64,000 nt of DNA from Aliagarivorans marinus DSM 23064 (lineage in GTDB: Bacteria; Pseudomonadota; Gammaproteobacteria; Enterobacterales; Celerinatantimonadaceae), in the NCBI RefSeq assembly GCF_000429485.1, contig NZ_AUBY01000023.1:1-64000 (forward strand), written 5' to 3'. Below, in pieces: positions 9,942 to 19,986 of the stretch. Within the stretch, counting starts at the first letter, position 1. Each line of letters begins with the position of its first letter. A program made the position numbers and the translations under genes. The notes under the pieces are model-generated. The model was not told the DNA's origin. It did not search any database and worked only from the letters and a program-made list of their open reading frames with translations.

Positions 9942-9993
9942 ACCCATCGCTTTTTTGTTACCATGGCGGCGGAAATGTAACCGGGGGATACCT

Positions 9994-10536
9994 ATGTATT
10001 TTGTTTGTTCAGATATTCACGGCGACGCTGCGGCGCTTAAGCTAGCCCTTGAGCGCTTCGAGCAAAGCGGTGCGCGTTATCTGTTGAGTCTGGGAGATTT
10101 GCTTAACCACGGCCCGCGTAATCCCTTGCCCGAGCATTATCGGCCTCTGGAATGTGCCGAGATGCTTAACCAGTATCGTAAGCAGATCATTGCTGTGCGC
10201 GGCAACTGCGACAGCGAGGTGGATCAAGCGCTGTGTGAGTTTCCGATACTCAGCGAGTACAACCAGCTGCTAGTGGGAGAGCGCCGCCTGTTCTGTTGTC
10301 ACGGTCACACCTATAAAGCCGATAAGCTGCCACCGCTGAGCGAGGGCGATGTGTTTGCCTCGGGCCACACCCATGTGCCAGTGGCAGAAAAACAGCAGTC
10401 GCTGTACCTGTTTAACCCAGGTTCTATCTCGATGCCGCGCCAGCAGTGGGCCGCCAGCTATGGGCTGATTGATGAGCAGGGTATGCGCGTTTGCAGCTTG
10501 GAGGATGGCAAGGAGTTGCTGTCCTGCGCCTTTTAG
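9994..10536 (+). CDS. yfcE: YfcE-type metallophosphodiesterase
   Basis: 180 residues from the ATG at 9994, preceded by GGGGGA; an upstream in-frame start at 9955 would add 13 unsupported residues. The protein carries the calcineurin-like metal motifs in order: SDIHGD at 7-12, GDLLNHGPRN (GDxxxxGP), RGNCD (GNCD), CCHGHTY and SGHTHVP. E. coli YfcE is a manganese-dependent phosphodiesterase of unknown physiological substrate and similar length (184). It stands alone between the gal terminator and the convergent porin terminator. Confidence 0.92.
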   Translation: MYFVCSDIHGDAAALKLALERFEQSGARYLLSLGDLLNHGPRNPLPEHYRPLECAEMLNQYRKQIIAVRGNCDSEVDQALCEFPILSEYNQLLVGERRLFCCHGHTYKADKLPPLSEGDVFASGHTHVPVAEKQQSLYLFNPGSISMPRQQWAASYGLIDEQGMRVCSLEDGKELLSCAF

Positions 10537-10560
10537 TTTTAGGGCGATAGCTTGCGGGAA

Positions 10561-10587
10561 ATAAAAAGGGCGCCACTGGGCGCCCTT
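10561..10587 (-). terminator. Terminator of the porin gene
   Basis: AAGGGCGCC/GGCGCCCTT stem with a short loop; on the minus strand it runs into a T-rich tail. It also lies directly after the convergent yfcE-like gene, though without a T run on that strand. Confidence 0.85.
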
Positions 10588-10604
10588 ATCGATCAACGTC
10601 GCGC

Positions 10605-11675
10605 TTAGAACGCGTAGATCAGGTTAATACCGCCGCCGCTCTCTTCACGCTTGCCAGCGCCAAGGTCGTTCAGGTTGTAGCGGTTAAGTTCGATAGAGGC
10701 AATCAGGCCATTGGCGATGGCGTATGACAGACCACCGGCTACGATGTCGCGGTTACCGTGGGCATTCACACGGGTATCATCGAAATCAATGCTCGAGTAG
10801 TAGAAGAACGGACGCAGACCGTTGCTCATGTTGTACTCAACCCAGATATCCCAGGCATCGGCATCGGCCCACTCGCCGTGACCGAAGTTGTACAGGTCGG
10901 CTTGATGGATCTTATCACCCATGGTGTAGGCACCGGCCACACGCAGGCCTGCCAGCTGGTATTCACCGGCAAAAGTCAGGGCGCGCTGCTTGTCGCCATC
11001 AATCAAGCCTTGGTTGTCGCTGCCGCTAACACGCACTTTGTTCTCAACAAAAGCCACACCCAAGCTCAGGCCAAACTGGCTGTCGTAGCTTAGTGAGGCA
11101 CCGTAGTTGTTCTTGCGCGAGATATCACCGGTGTAGCCATCGGCGGCAAAGCCATAGTGAGCAGCAATGTTGAAATCGGCAACGCTCATGCGGTAGGCCA
11201 TCAGGTTGTCACCACGACCGGTTGCGGCGAATGCACCGTCGGCACCTTCTGAGTAGATAGGCGTTGCATCTGGGTCGATGAGAATCATGTTGTCCATGTA
11301 ACGGGCAACGTCGTGGTAGGCTGACCACTGCTTACCGAAGCTCAGGCGGCCCAGCTCTTCGTGGCTGGCTTCAACAAAGGCCAAGCGGTTACGGAAGTTG
11401 CTGCTGGACGAGTTTGGTGAGTTAGAGAACTGATCCCACTCAAATTTTCCACTTAGTACCCAGTTGTCACCCATTTGGCGGTGTGCTGCCAGGTTTAAAA
11501 TGCTACGGTTCAGGCTTAGCTGAGTGTCATCGTGGTAAAACTGGTTGTGTGCGTCCAACACAAGTACGCCACCTAGTTCCAGACTGTTTTGCTCGTCTTG
11601 GTAGATGACTTGTGCGTGCGCTTGGCTAGCCAGTACTGCGCCGGCTACCACTGCAGAAAGTGCGTTAAGTTTCAT
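10605..11675 (-). CDS. Gram-negative outer-membrane porin
   Basis: 356 residues from the ATG at 11675, where a clear signal peptide begins (MKLNALSAVVAGAVLASQAHA, cleavage after AHA); an upstream start at 11750 would bury it. The mature protein has alternating amphipathic beta strands, the SFGKQWSAYHDV segment usual in general porins, and ends in the terminal aromatic signature LIYAF needed for outer-membrane assembly. It resembles the OmpC/OmpU-like trimeric porins of Shewanella and Vibrio. Solute specificity cannot be read from the sequence. Confidence 0.88.
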   Translation of the reverse strand: MKLNALSAVVAGAVLASQAHAQVIYQDEQNSLELGGVLVLDAHNQFYHDDTQLSLNRSILNLAAHRQMGDNWVLSGKFEWDQFSNSPNSSSSNFRNRLAFVEASHEELGRLSFGKQWSAYHDVARYMDNMILIDPDATPIYSEGADGAFAATGRGDNLMAYRMSVADFNIAAHYGFAADGYTGDISRKNNYGASLSYDSQFGLSLGVAFVENKVRVSGSDNQGLIDGDKQRALTFAGEYQLAGLRVAGAYTMGDKIHQADLYNFGHGEWADADAWDIWVEYNMSNGLRPFFYYSSIDFDDTRVNAHGNRDIVAGGLSYAIANGLIASIELNRYNLNDLGAGKREESGGGINLIYAF

Positions 11676-11782
11676 GTTACTTAGTTCTTTATCTTGGTTT
11701 GTGGATGTGTTGCGGGGTTGTGTCCCGTTATTAAGCCATATATTGAACAATAAAACTACATAATGGCTATGTTTTAGTTGTG

Positions 11783-11800
11783 AGTGATGTCTACATCACT
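11783..11800. promoter_or_regulatory. 18-bp palindrome between porin and greB
   Basis: AGTGATGT-CT-ACATCACT is a perfect 8-bp inverted repeat in the divergent gap, about 108 bases before the porin start and 72 before greB. The size and symmetry suit a dimeric regulator; no family is assigned. Confidence 0.4.
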
Positions 11801-11871
11801 TTTGGCCGAGCAGGATCAGGTCCGTGCCTCTGGCAGCACCGTAGAGAGAAACACATAAGAGAGAGTGATTA

Positions 11872-12351
11872 ATGCGTACGTCGATCGTGACCCGCGAGGG
11901 CTTTGAGCGGCTCAAACAAGAGCTGGACTGGCTGTGGAAAGAGGAACGCCCCGAGGTGACCAAGAAAGTGGCCTGGGCGGCTAGCCTTGGCGACCGCAGT
12001 GAGAACGCCGACTATCAATATAACAAAAAGCGCCTGCGTGAAATTGACCGCCGGGTGCGTTACTTGCGCAAGACACTGGAGAAGGTCAAGGTGGTCGACT
12101 ATTCGCCTGTACAGGAAGGTAAAGTGTTCTTCGGTGCGTGGGTCGATATTGAAAATGAGCAGGGCGAGCAGCGCAGCTTTCGAATTGTTGGCTACGATGA
12201 GATCTTCGGGCGCAACGACTATATCTCGGTGGACTCGCCGATGGCGCGGGCGCTGCTGCAAAAGGAAGTGGATGATGAAGTGATCGTACGCACCCCGGAA
12301 GGCGAGAAAGAGTGGTGGGTGGTGGCGATCAGTTATAAGCGGGAGCAGTGA
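11872..12351 (+). CDS. greB: Transcription elongation factor GreB
   Basis: 159 residues, usual for GreB. It rescues backtracked RNA polymerase by stimulating transcript cleavage through the secondary channel. The N-terminal coiled coil carries the acidic tip SLGDRSENADYQYNKKR with the conserved Asp and Glu; the C-terminal FKBP-like domain includes RIVGYDEIFG and ends in EWWVVAISY. The motif GDRSENADYQYNKKRLREID separates GreB from GreA (which has GDLKENAEYHAAKE). Confidence 0.96.
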   Translation: MRTSIVTREGFERLKQELDWLWKEERPEVTKKVAWAASLGDRSENADYQYNKKRLREIDRRVRYLRKTLEKVKVVDYSPVQEGKVFFGAWVDIENEQGEQRSFRIVGYDEIFGRNDYISVDSPMARALLQKEVDDEVIVRTPEGEKEWWVVAISYKREQ

Positions 12352-12374
12352 CGCTCTATTTATGAATTATTTTC

Positions 12375-12395
12375 AAGTTGACCTAGGTGCAACTT
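12375..12395. promoter_or_regulatory. Near-palindrome after greB, upstream of metF promoter
   Basis: AAGTTG-N9-CAACTT with CCTAGG at its centre, immediately before the putative metF -35 box. There is no T run, so it is more like a protein-binding site than a terminator. Confidence 0.3.
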
Positions 12396-12403
12396 AAATT
12401 TCG

Positions 12404-12457
12404 TTGACAATAAAAAGGCGGTTCCGCATATTTGGATGTATGGACGTCTATATGTCT
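12404..12457 (+). promoter_or_regulatory. metF promoter with tandem MetJ boxes
   Basis: TTGACA (12404-12409) and CATATT (12427-12432) lie 17 bases apart. They are followed by tandem 8-mers GGATGTAT, GGACGTCT and ATATGTCT (12434-12457), matching the Met box AGACGTCT at 5, 7 and 6 of 8 positions. MetJ binds two or more such tandem boxes with S-adenosylmethionine, so methionine repression of metF is expected. Confidence 0.75.
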
Positions 12458-12476
12458 TGTAAGACGCGTGCGGTAA

Positions 12477-13376
<900 letters not shown>

Positions 13377-13391
13377 GCCTCGAAAACTATT

Positions 13392-13419
13392 AAAAAGCCG
13401 CCTGTTGGGGCGGCTTTTT
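13392..13419. terminator. Bidirectional terminator between metF and the PEP-CTERM gene
   Basis: AAAAAGCCGCC/GGCGGCTTTTT stem with a short loop. A runs on one side and T runs on the other let it serve both convergent genes. Confidence 0.9.
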
Positions 13420-13430
13420 GACAACTGCGG

Positions 13431-14195
13431 TTAGCTCCGCCGACCTAAGCGCAGCAGCAACATACCTGCGCCTAATAGCAGCACGCTGGTAGGCTCTGGC
13501 ACGCTGCTCGCTTCCAGATCAAACACCCAGCTGTCGCCATTACTGAACTCGATAACGATGTTGTCCAGCGCCCCCATAAAGCTATCACCCCAGGCTGAGC
13601 CGGTGGAAAAGGCGATCCCTAGTAGCTTCTCGCTGGCATAGTCGACCTCGGCCAGTGAGTTGACGCCATCGTCGCTATAGCCCGGGTCGAGCAACTCATC
13701 CCAAGTGGGGGCGGTGTAGCTGCCGGCGGCAGGATAGTCATAGACGCGTAGTTGGTTGGTACCGGCGTCGGTGCTCCAAGTGGTCCAGCTATCCGCAGTG
13801 CTATCGATATTGATGGCGTAAAAAGGATCGAGGTTAAGTCGGTTGCCGTACCAACCCGCGCCGTCGTTACTGCCATCGGCTTGGGTGTAGAGCGACAGGT
13901 AGAAGTCATTCTCCGAGCTGTTGTGGCTGATGGGTTTATTGGTATCAAAGCGCACCGCGCTGATATCGCCCAACATAATGCTGCTAGCGGGGTCGAAGTT
14001 CAGCCAGCCAAACGATTTTGCGCCGGGAGTGCCGAAGCTGGTGGCTTGCCACGAGCTATCGCCGATGGAACCGCCGGGCTGTGCTGCTACGTTGTCGAAT
14101 AATGACGAATCGTCAAGGGTGGTAATGGTGGTGGCGAGACTTGGTAAACTGCAGGCCAAAATCCCAAGGACAACAAGTTTTCTTAGTTGTTTCAT
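13431..14195 (-). CDS. PEP-CTERM sorting-domain protein, exported
   Basis: 254 residues. It begins with a signal peptide (MKQLRKLVVLGILACSLPSLA) and ends with the three-part PEP-CTERM signal: SVPEPTSV at 231-238, a hydrophobic helix (LLLGAGMLLL) and a basic end RLGRRS. Such tails are recognised and cleaved by an exosortase (EpsH/XrtA type) in species with exopolysaccharide export. The body is rich in Asp, Ser, Trp and Gly and low in Lys, like other beta-rich surface proteins; no enzymatic motif is visible. No exosortase is encoded in the window. Confidence 0.85.
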   Translation of the reverse strand: MKQLRKLVVLGILACSLPSLATTITTLDDSSLFDNVAAQPGGSIGDSSWQATSFGTPGAKSFGWLNFDPASSIMLGDISAVRFDTNKPISHNSSENDFYLSLYTQADGSNDGAGWYGNRLNLDPFYAINIDSTADSWTTWSTDAGTNQLRVYDYPAAGSYTAPTWDELLDPGYSDDGVNSLAEVDYASEKLLGIAFSTGSAWGDSFMGALDNIVIEFSNGDSWVFDLEASSVPEPTSVLLLGAGMLLLRLGRRS

Positions 14196-14420
14196 CTGCC
14201 TATCCTTAGTTAGATGGTTCTTCTCAGAGCTCGGATTCGAGCATCTTGCGTTATTCGTAAAGCAATACTTACACCAACTAAAAAAATGTTTTAAAACAGC
14301 GACTTTTACTGATTAATTGCGTTTTATGTAAAGCGGGCTGACAGTTAATACTCAATTACTGTGAGATAAGTCTCAGGAATACAGCGACATAGCAAAATCG
14401 GGAAAGGCGAAAACGAGGGC

Positions 14421-14452
14421 AAGCAACAGACGACAGTGGTCGGCTGTTGCTT
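14421..14452 (-). terminator. Hairpin downstream of the M20-family gene
   Basis: AAGCAACAG/CTGTTGCTT outer stem with CGAC/GTCG inside. There is no immediate T run on the minus strand, so it is a weak or Rho-assisted terminator at best. The rest of 14196-14487 holds the promoter of the PEP-CTERM gene and no visible gene. Confidence 0.45.
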
Positions 14453-14487
14453 ATAGGCAGGGGAATAGTTGCTTAAGTAAAGAGGGC

Positions 14488-15639
14488 TTAGGCGGTCTCG
14501 GCCTCTTGCTCGGGCACCTCGGCGTTGGCCAAGTGCTTGATACAGGCTCGTAGCAGTTGGATCCGCGGCAGTACCCGTTCAATTGCGATGCACTCTTCCG
14601 GCGAGTTAAGGTTTTGCCCCACTGCGCCCAGACCATCGACACAGGCAAGGCCATGTGCGGCGACTAAGTTGGCATTGGAGCTCTTATCGCCACTGCGCCA
14701 TTTAGTGGTTTGTCCGAGGTTCTCAGCGGCTTGCTCGAGCTCTTCACAGAAGCTTTGATTGCTGGCGTTATTAAAGGCCGGTTTGTAGGCCTTGCGATCT
14801 AACACGATGTGCATCTGTTCCACACTTGGTGACTGGCTCCACTGGCGCAGCTGTTGATCGAGCTGTTGGTAGTAGTGGTTACTGGTAAAGCGCAGCTCAA
14901 ACTTCATCTGGCAATGCTCAGCAACTTGGTTAGTCTTCTCACCGCCGGCCACATAGCCAACGTTGACATCGATATTCGGCCATTGCTGTGCCAGTTGTTC
15001 CAGTTTGACCACCCACTGGCCCATCTCGCTGATGGCGCTGCATTTGCGTTTACCAACCTTAGCGGCGTGGGCTGATTGACCGGTGAAGTCCACCTGGTAG
15101 CGCGCCATACCGCGTCGCCCATTGATTAAGCAGCCGCCCATGGTACCGGTATCCAGAACCATGCAACGCTTGGCGCGCTTGGCCAGTTTATTCAGCATGG
15201 TGTGAGAGTAGCGCGAGCTGACATGCTTATCGGGACAGATCAGGATGGCGATGGACAACTCGGCCAGATCGCTGGGATCGGTGCTGCGTAGTGCGTGTAG
15301 CAGGTTGACTAAGCCGGCTTTGCTATCGGCGATGCCGGGGCCATAGGCAAACTCGCCTGCGATGGACATCGGGCGGCGAAAGGCGGTGCCCTCGCTGTAA
15401 CTGGTATCCACGTGCCCGAGGATTAGCAGGTCGATGGGGCCGTTGTTTACTTGATTAGAAATCACCAAGCCCGGCCCGGCCTTGCCGCAACCATAACGTC
15501 GCACCTGCCAGCCGATGTTTTCGAACTTCTGCTGCACCAGCTGGGTAACACGTTCGATGCCGGTGATGTTATAGGTGCCGCAGTCGATATTGACCAGAGG
15601 GCGCAACTCGTCGAGGTATTCGCTGATATCAAACTTCAT
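14488..15639 (-). CDS. M20-family (carboxypeptidase G2-like) protein with altered active site
   Basis: 383 residues from the ATG at 15639, chosen because AAGGA sits six bases upstream. The fold markers of M20 peptidases are present: LGHVDTSY with His76 and Asp78, YGPGIADSKAGL with the bridging Asp105, an SAHA dimerisation-domain motif near 190, and DGLGAVGQ near 336. However the usual DEE is PDKH at 136-139, replacing catalytic Glu by Lys and a zinc-ligand Glu by His, and the late His of GxxHSPDE is Asn345 (NLNSPEE). It may be an inactive or re-purposed binding protein. No signal peptide. Monocistronic. Confidence 0.8.
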   Translation of the reverse strand: MKFDISEYLDELRPLVNIDCGTYNITGIERVTQLVQQKFENIGWQVRRYGCGKAGPGLVISNQVNNGPIDLLILGHVDTSYSEGTAFRRPMSIAGEFAYGPGIADSKAGLVNLLHALRSTDPSDLAELSIAILICPDKHVSSRYSHTMLNKLAKRAKRCMVLDTGTMGGCLINGRRGMARYQVDFTGQSAHAAKVGKRKCSAISEMGQWVVKLEQLAQQWPNIDVNVGYVAGGEKTNQVAEHCQMKFELRFTSNHYYQQLDQQLRQWSQSPSVEQMHIVLDRKAYKPAFNNASNQSFCEELEQAAENLGQTTKWRSGDKSSNANLVAAHGLACVDGLGAVGQNLNSPEECIAIERVLPRIQLLRACIKHLANAEVPEQEAETA

Positions 15640-15654
15640 AGCATGTCCTTGCAC

Positions 15655-15925
15655 TGAGATGAAATACTGAAGGACCGTTGCTGTTTGCGCGAAAGCGAGG
15701 TGGCGGCGAGTGCGGCCCGAAACAGCCTATAGTCCGTTTAGCGCCGTATAGATAAACGGTTGCACGGCTGCTGGCAGCGCGTGTCCGGTGCGGCGCAATT
15801 CTGCTTCCAGATATATTGAACTGCGTTGTTGATATCCATATAAAATTTGTGGACTTTTGATTTAGCGCAGTTTGCGAGGGGCAAAATCCTTAAGTCTGCG
15901 AGCGAGTCGACAAAATTACGTTTAA
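15655..15925. other. Gap before the M20-family gene, no gene seen
   Basis: The stretch between the M20 start and the ppc terminator holds the presumed promoter of the M20 gene and several short GC-rich inverted segments. I see no coding frame with a ribosome site and no recognisable RNA. Confidence 0.4.
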
Positions 15926-15959
15926 TAAAAACAAAGAGGCCGTCACAAGGACGGCCTCT
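15926..15959 (-). terminator. Terminator of ppc
   Basis: AGAGGCCGTC/GACGGCCTCT stem with a 5-nt loop; on the minus strand it is followed by a T-rich tract. Confidence 0.85.
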
Positions 15960-15994
15960 GGTTTCTCTGTAGCTAACTAAGTAGCCGCTCCGGC

Positions 15995-18634
15995 TTAACC
16001 GGTGTTACGCATACCTGCAGCGATGCCAGCGATGCTTACCATCAATGCTTGGTCAACCAGCGGGTGCAGCTCGTCGGCTTTACGCGAACGGTTCAGTAGC
16101 TCAACCTGCAGCACGTGTAGCGGGTCGATGTATGGTGCACGGGCCTTCAGGGCTTGTTCAACCCAAGGCTGTTCGGCCAAAAGCTTCTCAGCGCCAGTTA
16201 GGGTCAGCAGGTGCTCTTCTGCTTTAGCCAGACGCTCACGCAGATCCACACCCAGGCGATGCAGCTCAGGCTCAACCAGACGCTCTTCGTAGATCTCAGA
16301 CAGCCAGCTGTCTGCTTTCACGAATACCATTTCCAGCATCGCCAGACGGGCTTCAAAGAACGGCCATTGGCGCATCTCTTTGAACACATCTTGCTTGCCA
16401 TCTTCGATTAGCTGGCGCAGTGCGGTCTCGCTACCCAGCCATGCTGGCAATAGCAGACGGTTCTGTGACCAAGAGAAGATCCATGGAATGGCACGTAGGC
16501 TCTCTACACCGCCATCGGCACGACGCTTGGCTGGTCGACTACCCAGAGGCAGCTTGCCTAGCTCTTGCTCTGGCGTTGCTGAGCGGAAGTAAGGCACGAA
16601 CTGCTCTTCACCACGTACTACGCCGCGGTAGGCATCACAGGAGGTCTCAGCAACCTGATCCATAATGTCGCGCCACTCTTGCTTAGGCTCGATTGGCGGC
16701 AGCAGGTTCGCTTCCAAAATCGCGCTGGCGTACAAGCTTAGGCTGTTCAGGGCCACTTTTGGCAGGCCGAACTTAAAGCGGATCATCTCGCCTTGCTCAG
16801 TCACGCGCAGGCCGCCTTTTAGCGAGCCCGGAGGCTGTGACAACAGTGCGGCGTGCGCAGGCGCGCCACCACGACCGATAGTACCGCCACGGCCATGGAA
16901 CAAGGTCAGTTTGATCTGCTGGTTATCGCAGATGCTTACCAGCGCTTCCATCGCGCGGTATTGTGCCCAGGCCGCAGCTAGAACACCGGCATCTTTGGCT
17001 GAATCCGAATAACCAATCATTACGTGCTGGTGGCCATCAATGTAGCCGCGGTACCAGTCAACCGATAGCAGTTTGCTCATGGTGGCCGGCGCGTTATTCA
17101 AATCCTCTTCGGTTTCGAACAGCGGAGCAACCGGCAGACGGAACGGACAACCAGCTTCTTTAAGCAGCAGTTGTACCGACAGTACGTCTGATGGCTCGGC
17201 AGCCATAGAGATAATGTAGATACCCAGCGCTTCGCGGCGCTGCTTGGCGATCACCTTACAGGTGTCCAGTACCTCTTGTACTGACTCACTTGGCTCCCAG
17301 TCGCGTGGTAGCAGCGGGCGCTTAGAGTTCAGCTCTTGCAGCAAGAAGCTTTGCTTGTCGGTCTCGGTCCACTGTGCGTAATCGCCCAGACCCAGGTAGC
17401 GAGTGATCTCAGATACCGCTTCGGTGTGGCGAGAGGCATCTTGGCGGATATCCAGACGCAGCAGGTTAATGCCAAAGCACGAGATACGACGCAGCAGATC
17501 CAGCAGGGTGCCGTCGGCGATGATGCCCATACCGGCATCGTGCAGGCTGTCGTAGCACAGCTCCAGCGGCTCACGCAGCTGTTCGTTGCTCACGATAAGA
17601 TCGCGTGCTTCGGTGTACTGGCCTTTCAGCTTGGCGGTCAGATAGTCGTGGGTTTCTTGTAGCTCGGCGCGCAGTACCTTCAGTACGGCACGGTAAGGCT
17701 CGTCGTGGTTGTCGGTTTGTGACAGCAGCGCTTCGCTGGCATCGCTCATCGACAGCTCTTTCACCAGGTGCTTCACCTCCTCCAGGTAAAGGTCGGTGGC
17801 TACCCAGCGGCTCGATAGCAAGACTTCTTCGGTCACCTTGGCGGTTACGAATGGGTTACCGTCACGGTCACCACCCATCCAAGAAGAGAAGATTACCGGA
17901 GCGGCATCCAGCGGCAGGCGCATATCAAAGCGCTGTTGCAGCTTGCTGTCGAACTGGCGGATAAACTCTGGCACGGCGTGCCATAGTGAGTTCTCGATAA
18001 CCGCAAAGCCCCACTTCGCTTCATCGACTGGGGTTGGGCGGATCTTACGGATTTCGTCGGTGTGCCACGCTTGGTTAATCAGTGCTTCCAAGCGGGTTAG
18101 GATCTGTTCGCGCTCTTGTTCTGGCAGGTCCAGCTCCAGCCAATCCAAGCAATCGTTCATTTGTACGTGCTTGTTAATCAGCGTGCGACGGGTCACCTCG
18201 GTTGGGTGAGCAGTCAGTACCACTTCGATGCTCAGCTTAGACACCGCTTCGCGGATCTCGGCTTCGCTGAGGTTCTCGCCCTGTAGCTTCTGGAATAGCT
18301 CGTCGACGGGGTCGGCCACTGCCACGCCTTTATCGCAGTTGCGCGAGATGGTGTGGAACTGTTCAGCCACGTTGGCCAGGTTCAGAAACTGGCTGAATGC
18401 TCGGGTTACCGGCAGCAGCTCTTCATCGCTGAGGTTACGCAGCAGATCGACTAGCTGCTCACGAGCGGCATCATCGCCTTCATGAGACTTCTTAGACAAC
18501 TGGCGAATGGCTTCAATTTTTTCTAGAAACTCTTCACCAAGATGACTTTTGATGGTGTTGCCCAGCAATTGACCAAGCAACTTAACATTACCGCGCAAAG
18601 ACGCGTTCACTTCCTGAGTAGTCGGTTGACTCAT
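15995..18634 (-). CDS. ppc: Phosphoenolpyruvate carboxylase
   Basis: 879 residues, typical of the bacterial enzyme. It carboxylates PEP to oxaloacetate and refills the citric acid cycle, also feeding aspartate for the argininosuccinate step encoded next door. Catalytic His is in [15 protein letters not shown] near 138, the second signature is [12 protein letters not shown], the glycine loop is [12 protein letters not shown], and the protein ends in the invariant GMRNTG. It is divergent from argC, the arrangement I recall from Shewanella. Confidence 0.98.
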   Translation of the reverse strand: MSQPTTQEVNASLRGNVKLLGQLLGNTIKSHLGEEFLEKIEAIRQLSKKSHEGDDAAREQLVDLLRNLSDEELLPVTRAFSQFLNLANVAEQFHTISRNCDKGVAVADPVDELFQKLQGENLSEAEIREAVSKLSIEVVLTAHPTEVTRRTLINKHVQMNDCLDWLELDLPEQEREQILTRLEALINQAWHTDEIRKIRPTPVDEAKWGFAVIENSLWHAVPEFIRQFDSKLQQRFDMRLPLDAAPVIFSSWMGGDRDGNPFVTAKVTEEVLLSSRWVATDLYLEEVKHLVKELSMSDASEALLSQTDNHDEPYRAVLKVLRAELQETHDYLTAKLKGQYTEARDLIVSNEQLREPLELCYDSLHDAGMGIIADGTLLDLLRRISCFGINLLRLDIRQDASRHTEAVSEITRYLGLGDYAQWTETDKQSFLLQELNSKRPLLPRDWEPSESVQEVLDTCKVIAKQRREALGIYIISMAAEPSDVLSVQLLLKEAGCPFRLPVAPLFETEEDLNNAPATMSKLLSVDWYRGYIDGHQHVMIGYSDSAKDAGVLAAAWAQYRAMEALVSICDNQQIKLTLFHGRGGTIGRGGAPAHAALLSQPPGSLKGGLRVTEQGEMIRFKFGLPKVALNSLSLYASAILEANLLPPIEPKQEWRDIMDQVAETSCDAYRGVVRGEEQFVPYFRSATPEQELGKLPLGSRPAKRRADGGVESLRAIPWIFSWSQNRLLLPAWLGSETALRQLIEDGKQDVFKEMRQWPFFEARLAMLEMVFVKADSWLSEIYEERLVEPELHRLGVDLRERLAKAEEHLLTLTGAEKLLAEQPWVEQALKARAPYIDPLHVLQVELLNRSRKADELHPLVDQALMVSIAGIAAGMRNTG

Positions 18635-18840
18635 TGTGTATCCCCAAGTTTTTGCTATCTAAGGTTATTTTTGAAATTTAATAACGTAAATAGCGGGTAT
18701 TTTCGTGTCCCAACATACATAAACCGCATTTCGCAGTCAAAATTGATGAAACTTACTTACAGATATTTTGATAATAATCAAAGCTCAATATAGAACCAAT
18801 TCAGTCCCTTAGTGGGACAAAGTATCGACAAATCTAAAAA

Positions 18841-18881
18841 TATAATAATTCACTTTTAATGCATATTTAGCTGTGTATACT
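18841..18881 (+). promoter_or_regulatory. Possible argC promoter with ArgR-box-like sequence
   Basis: In the divergent ppc-argC gap (18635-18972), the AT-rich segment TAATTCACTTTTAATGCAT resembles an ARG box (pattern TGAAT-W4-ATTCA) with mismatches and is followed by TATACT (18876-18881), a good -10 box. The argC leader would be about 90 bases. The rest of the gap shows no gene. Confidence 0.35.
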
Positions 18882-18972
18882 AGAGCCTATATTTTCACTA
18901 TTCTGGTGCATTGTGACGGGTAATCGTGAACAATGTCCAGAGTATACGGGTTTAGCAAAACGGACTTAAACA

Positions 18973-19977
18973 ATGTTAAAGGCAGCGGTTGTTGGAGCCA
19001 GCGGATATACCGGCGCTGAGCTAGCCAAATTCCTCAACAAACATCCTTATATAGAGCTAAGTGGCTTGTACGTATCGAAAAACAGTGCCGATGCCGGTAA
19101 GCCACTTTCGCAGTTACATGGTCAGCTATTGGGTCAGGTAGATCTTCCGGTTTTACCTCTCGATCCAGCAGATATCTCTGAGTTATTTGCTGATATCGAC
19201 ATAGTGTTGTTGGCAACCGCCCACGAGGTGAGCCACGACATCGCCCATGCATTTTTATCCGTTGGCTGCCAGGTGTTTGACCTAAGCGGTGCCTTCCGTG
19301 TTAATGACCCAGATTTTTATCAGCGTTTTTATGGCTTTGAACATCGCTACCCGGCCCTGCTAGAGCAGGCGGTGTATGGCCTGGCTGAATGGAATAGTGA
19401 ATATGTTAATAAAGCGCAGCTGATTGCGGTGCCCGGCTGCTACCCCACCGCCTCGCTGATCGCGCTTAAGCCACTGGCCGAGGCGGGCTTTATTGTGGGT
19501 AAGCCGGTGATTAACGCCACCAGTGGCGTAAGTGGTGCGGGTCGCAAAGCATCGCTGACCAGCAGCTTCTGCGAAGTGAGTTTGAACCCTTACGGCGTGT
19601 TCAACCATCGTCACCAGCCGGAAATCGCCAGTCATTTGGGTAATCAGGTGATCTTTACGCCGCACTTGGGCAACTTCAAGCGTGGCATTCTCGCCACCAT
19701 TAATGTGCAACTTAAAGAAGGCGTGACGCCGGAGCAGGTGAACGCGGTTTACCAACAAGCCTACGCCGATAAGCCGATAGTACGTTTGCTGGACGGCAGC
19801 TGGCCTGCCATCGACAAAGTGGCCAACAGCCCGTTTATCGATTTGGCGTGGGCTCAGCAGGAGCAAGACCTGATTGTGGTCAGCGCTGAGGACAACCTGC
19901 TTAAAGGTGCCGCTTCTCAGGCGATGCAATGCGTCAACATCCGTAACGGCTTTGCTGTTACCGAATCGCTGCTGTAA
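18973..19977 (+). CDS. argC: N-acetyl-gamma-glutamyl-phosphate reductase
   Basis: 334 residues. It reduces N-acetylglutamyl phosphate to the semialdehyde with NADPH. N-terminal Rossmann motif [10 protein letters not shown] at 8-17, active-site Cys in [13 protein letters not shown] near 155, and the conserved [12 protein letters not shown] with a catalytic His. First gene of argCBFGH(A); the next gene begins 9 bases later. Confidence 0.97.
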   Translation: MLKAAVVGASGYTGAELAKFLNKHPYIELSGLYVSKNSADAGKPLSQLHGQLLGQVDLPVLPLDPADISELFADIDIVLLATAHEVSHDIAHAFLSVGCQVFDLSGAFRVNDPDFYQRFYGFEHRYPALLEQAVYGLAEWNSEYVNKAQLIAVPGCYPTASLIALKPLAEAGFIVGKPVINATSGVSGAGRKASLTSSFCEVSLNPYGVFNHRHQPEIASHLGNQVIFTPHLGNFKRGILATINVQLKEGVTPEQVNAVYQQAYADKPIVRLLDGSWPAIDKVANSPFIDLAWAQQEQDLIVVSAEDNLLKGAASQAMQCVNIRNGFAVTESLL

Positions 19978-19986
19978 GGAGTTGTG

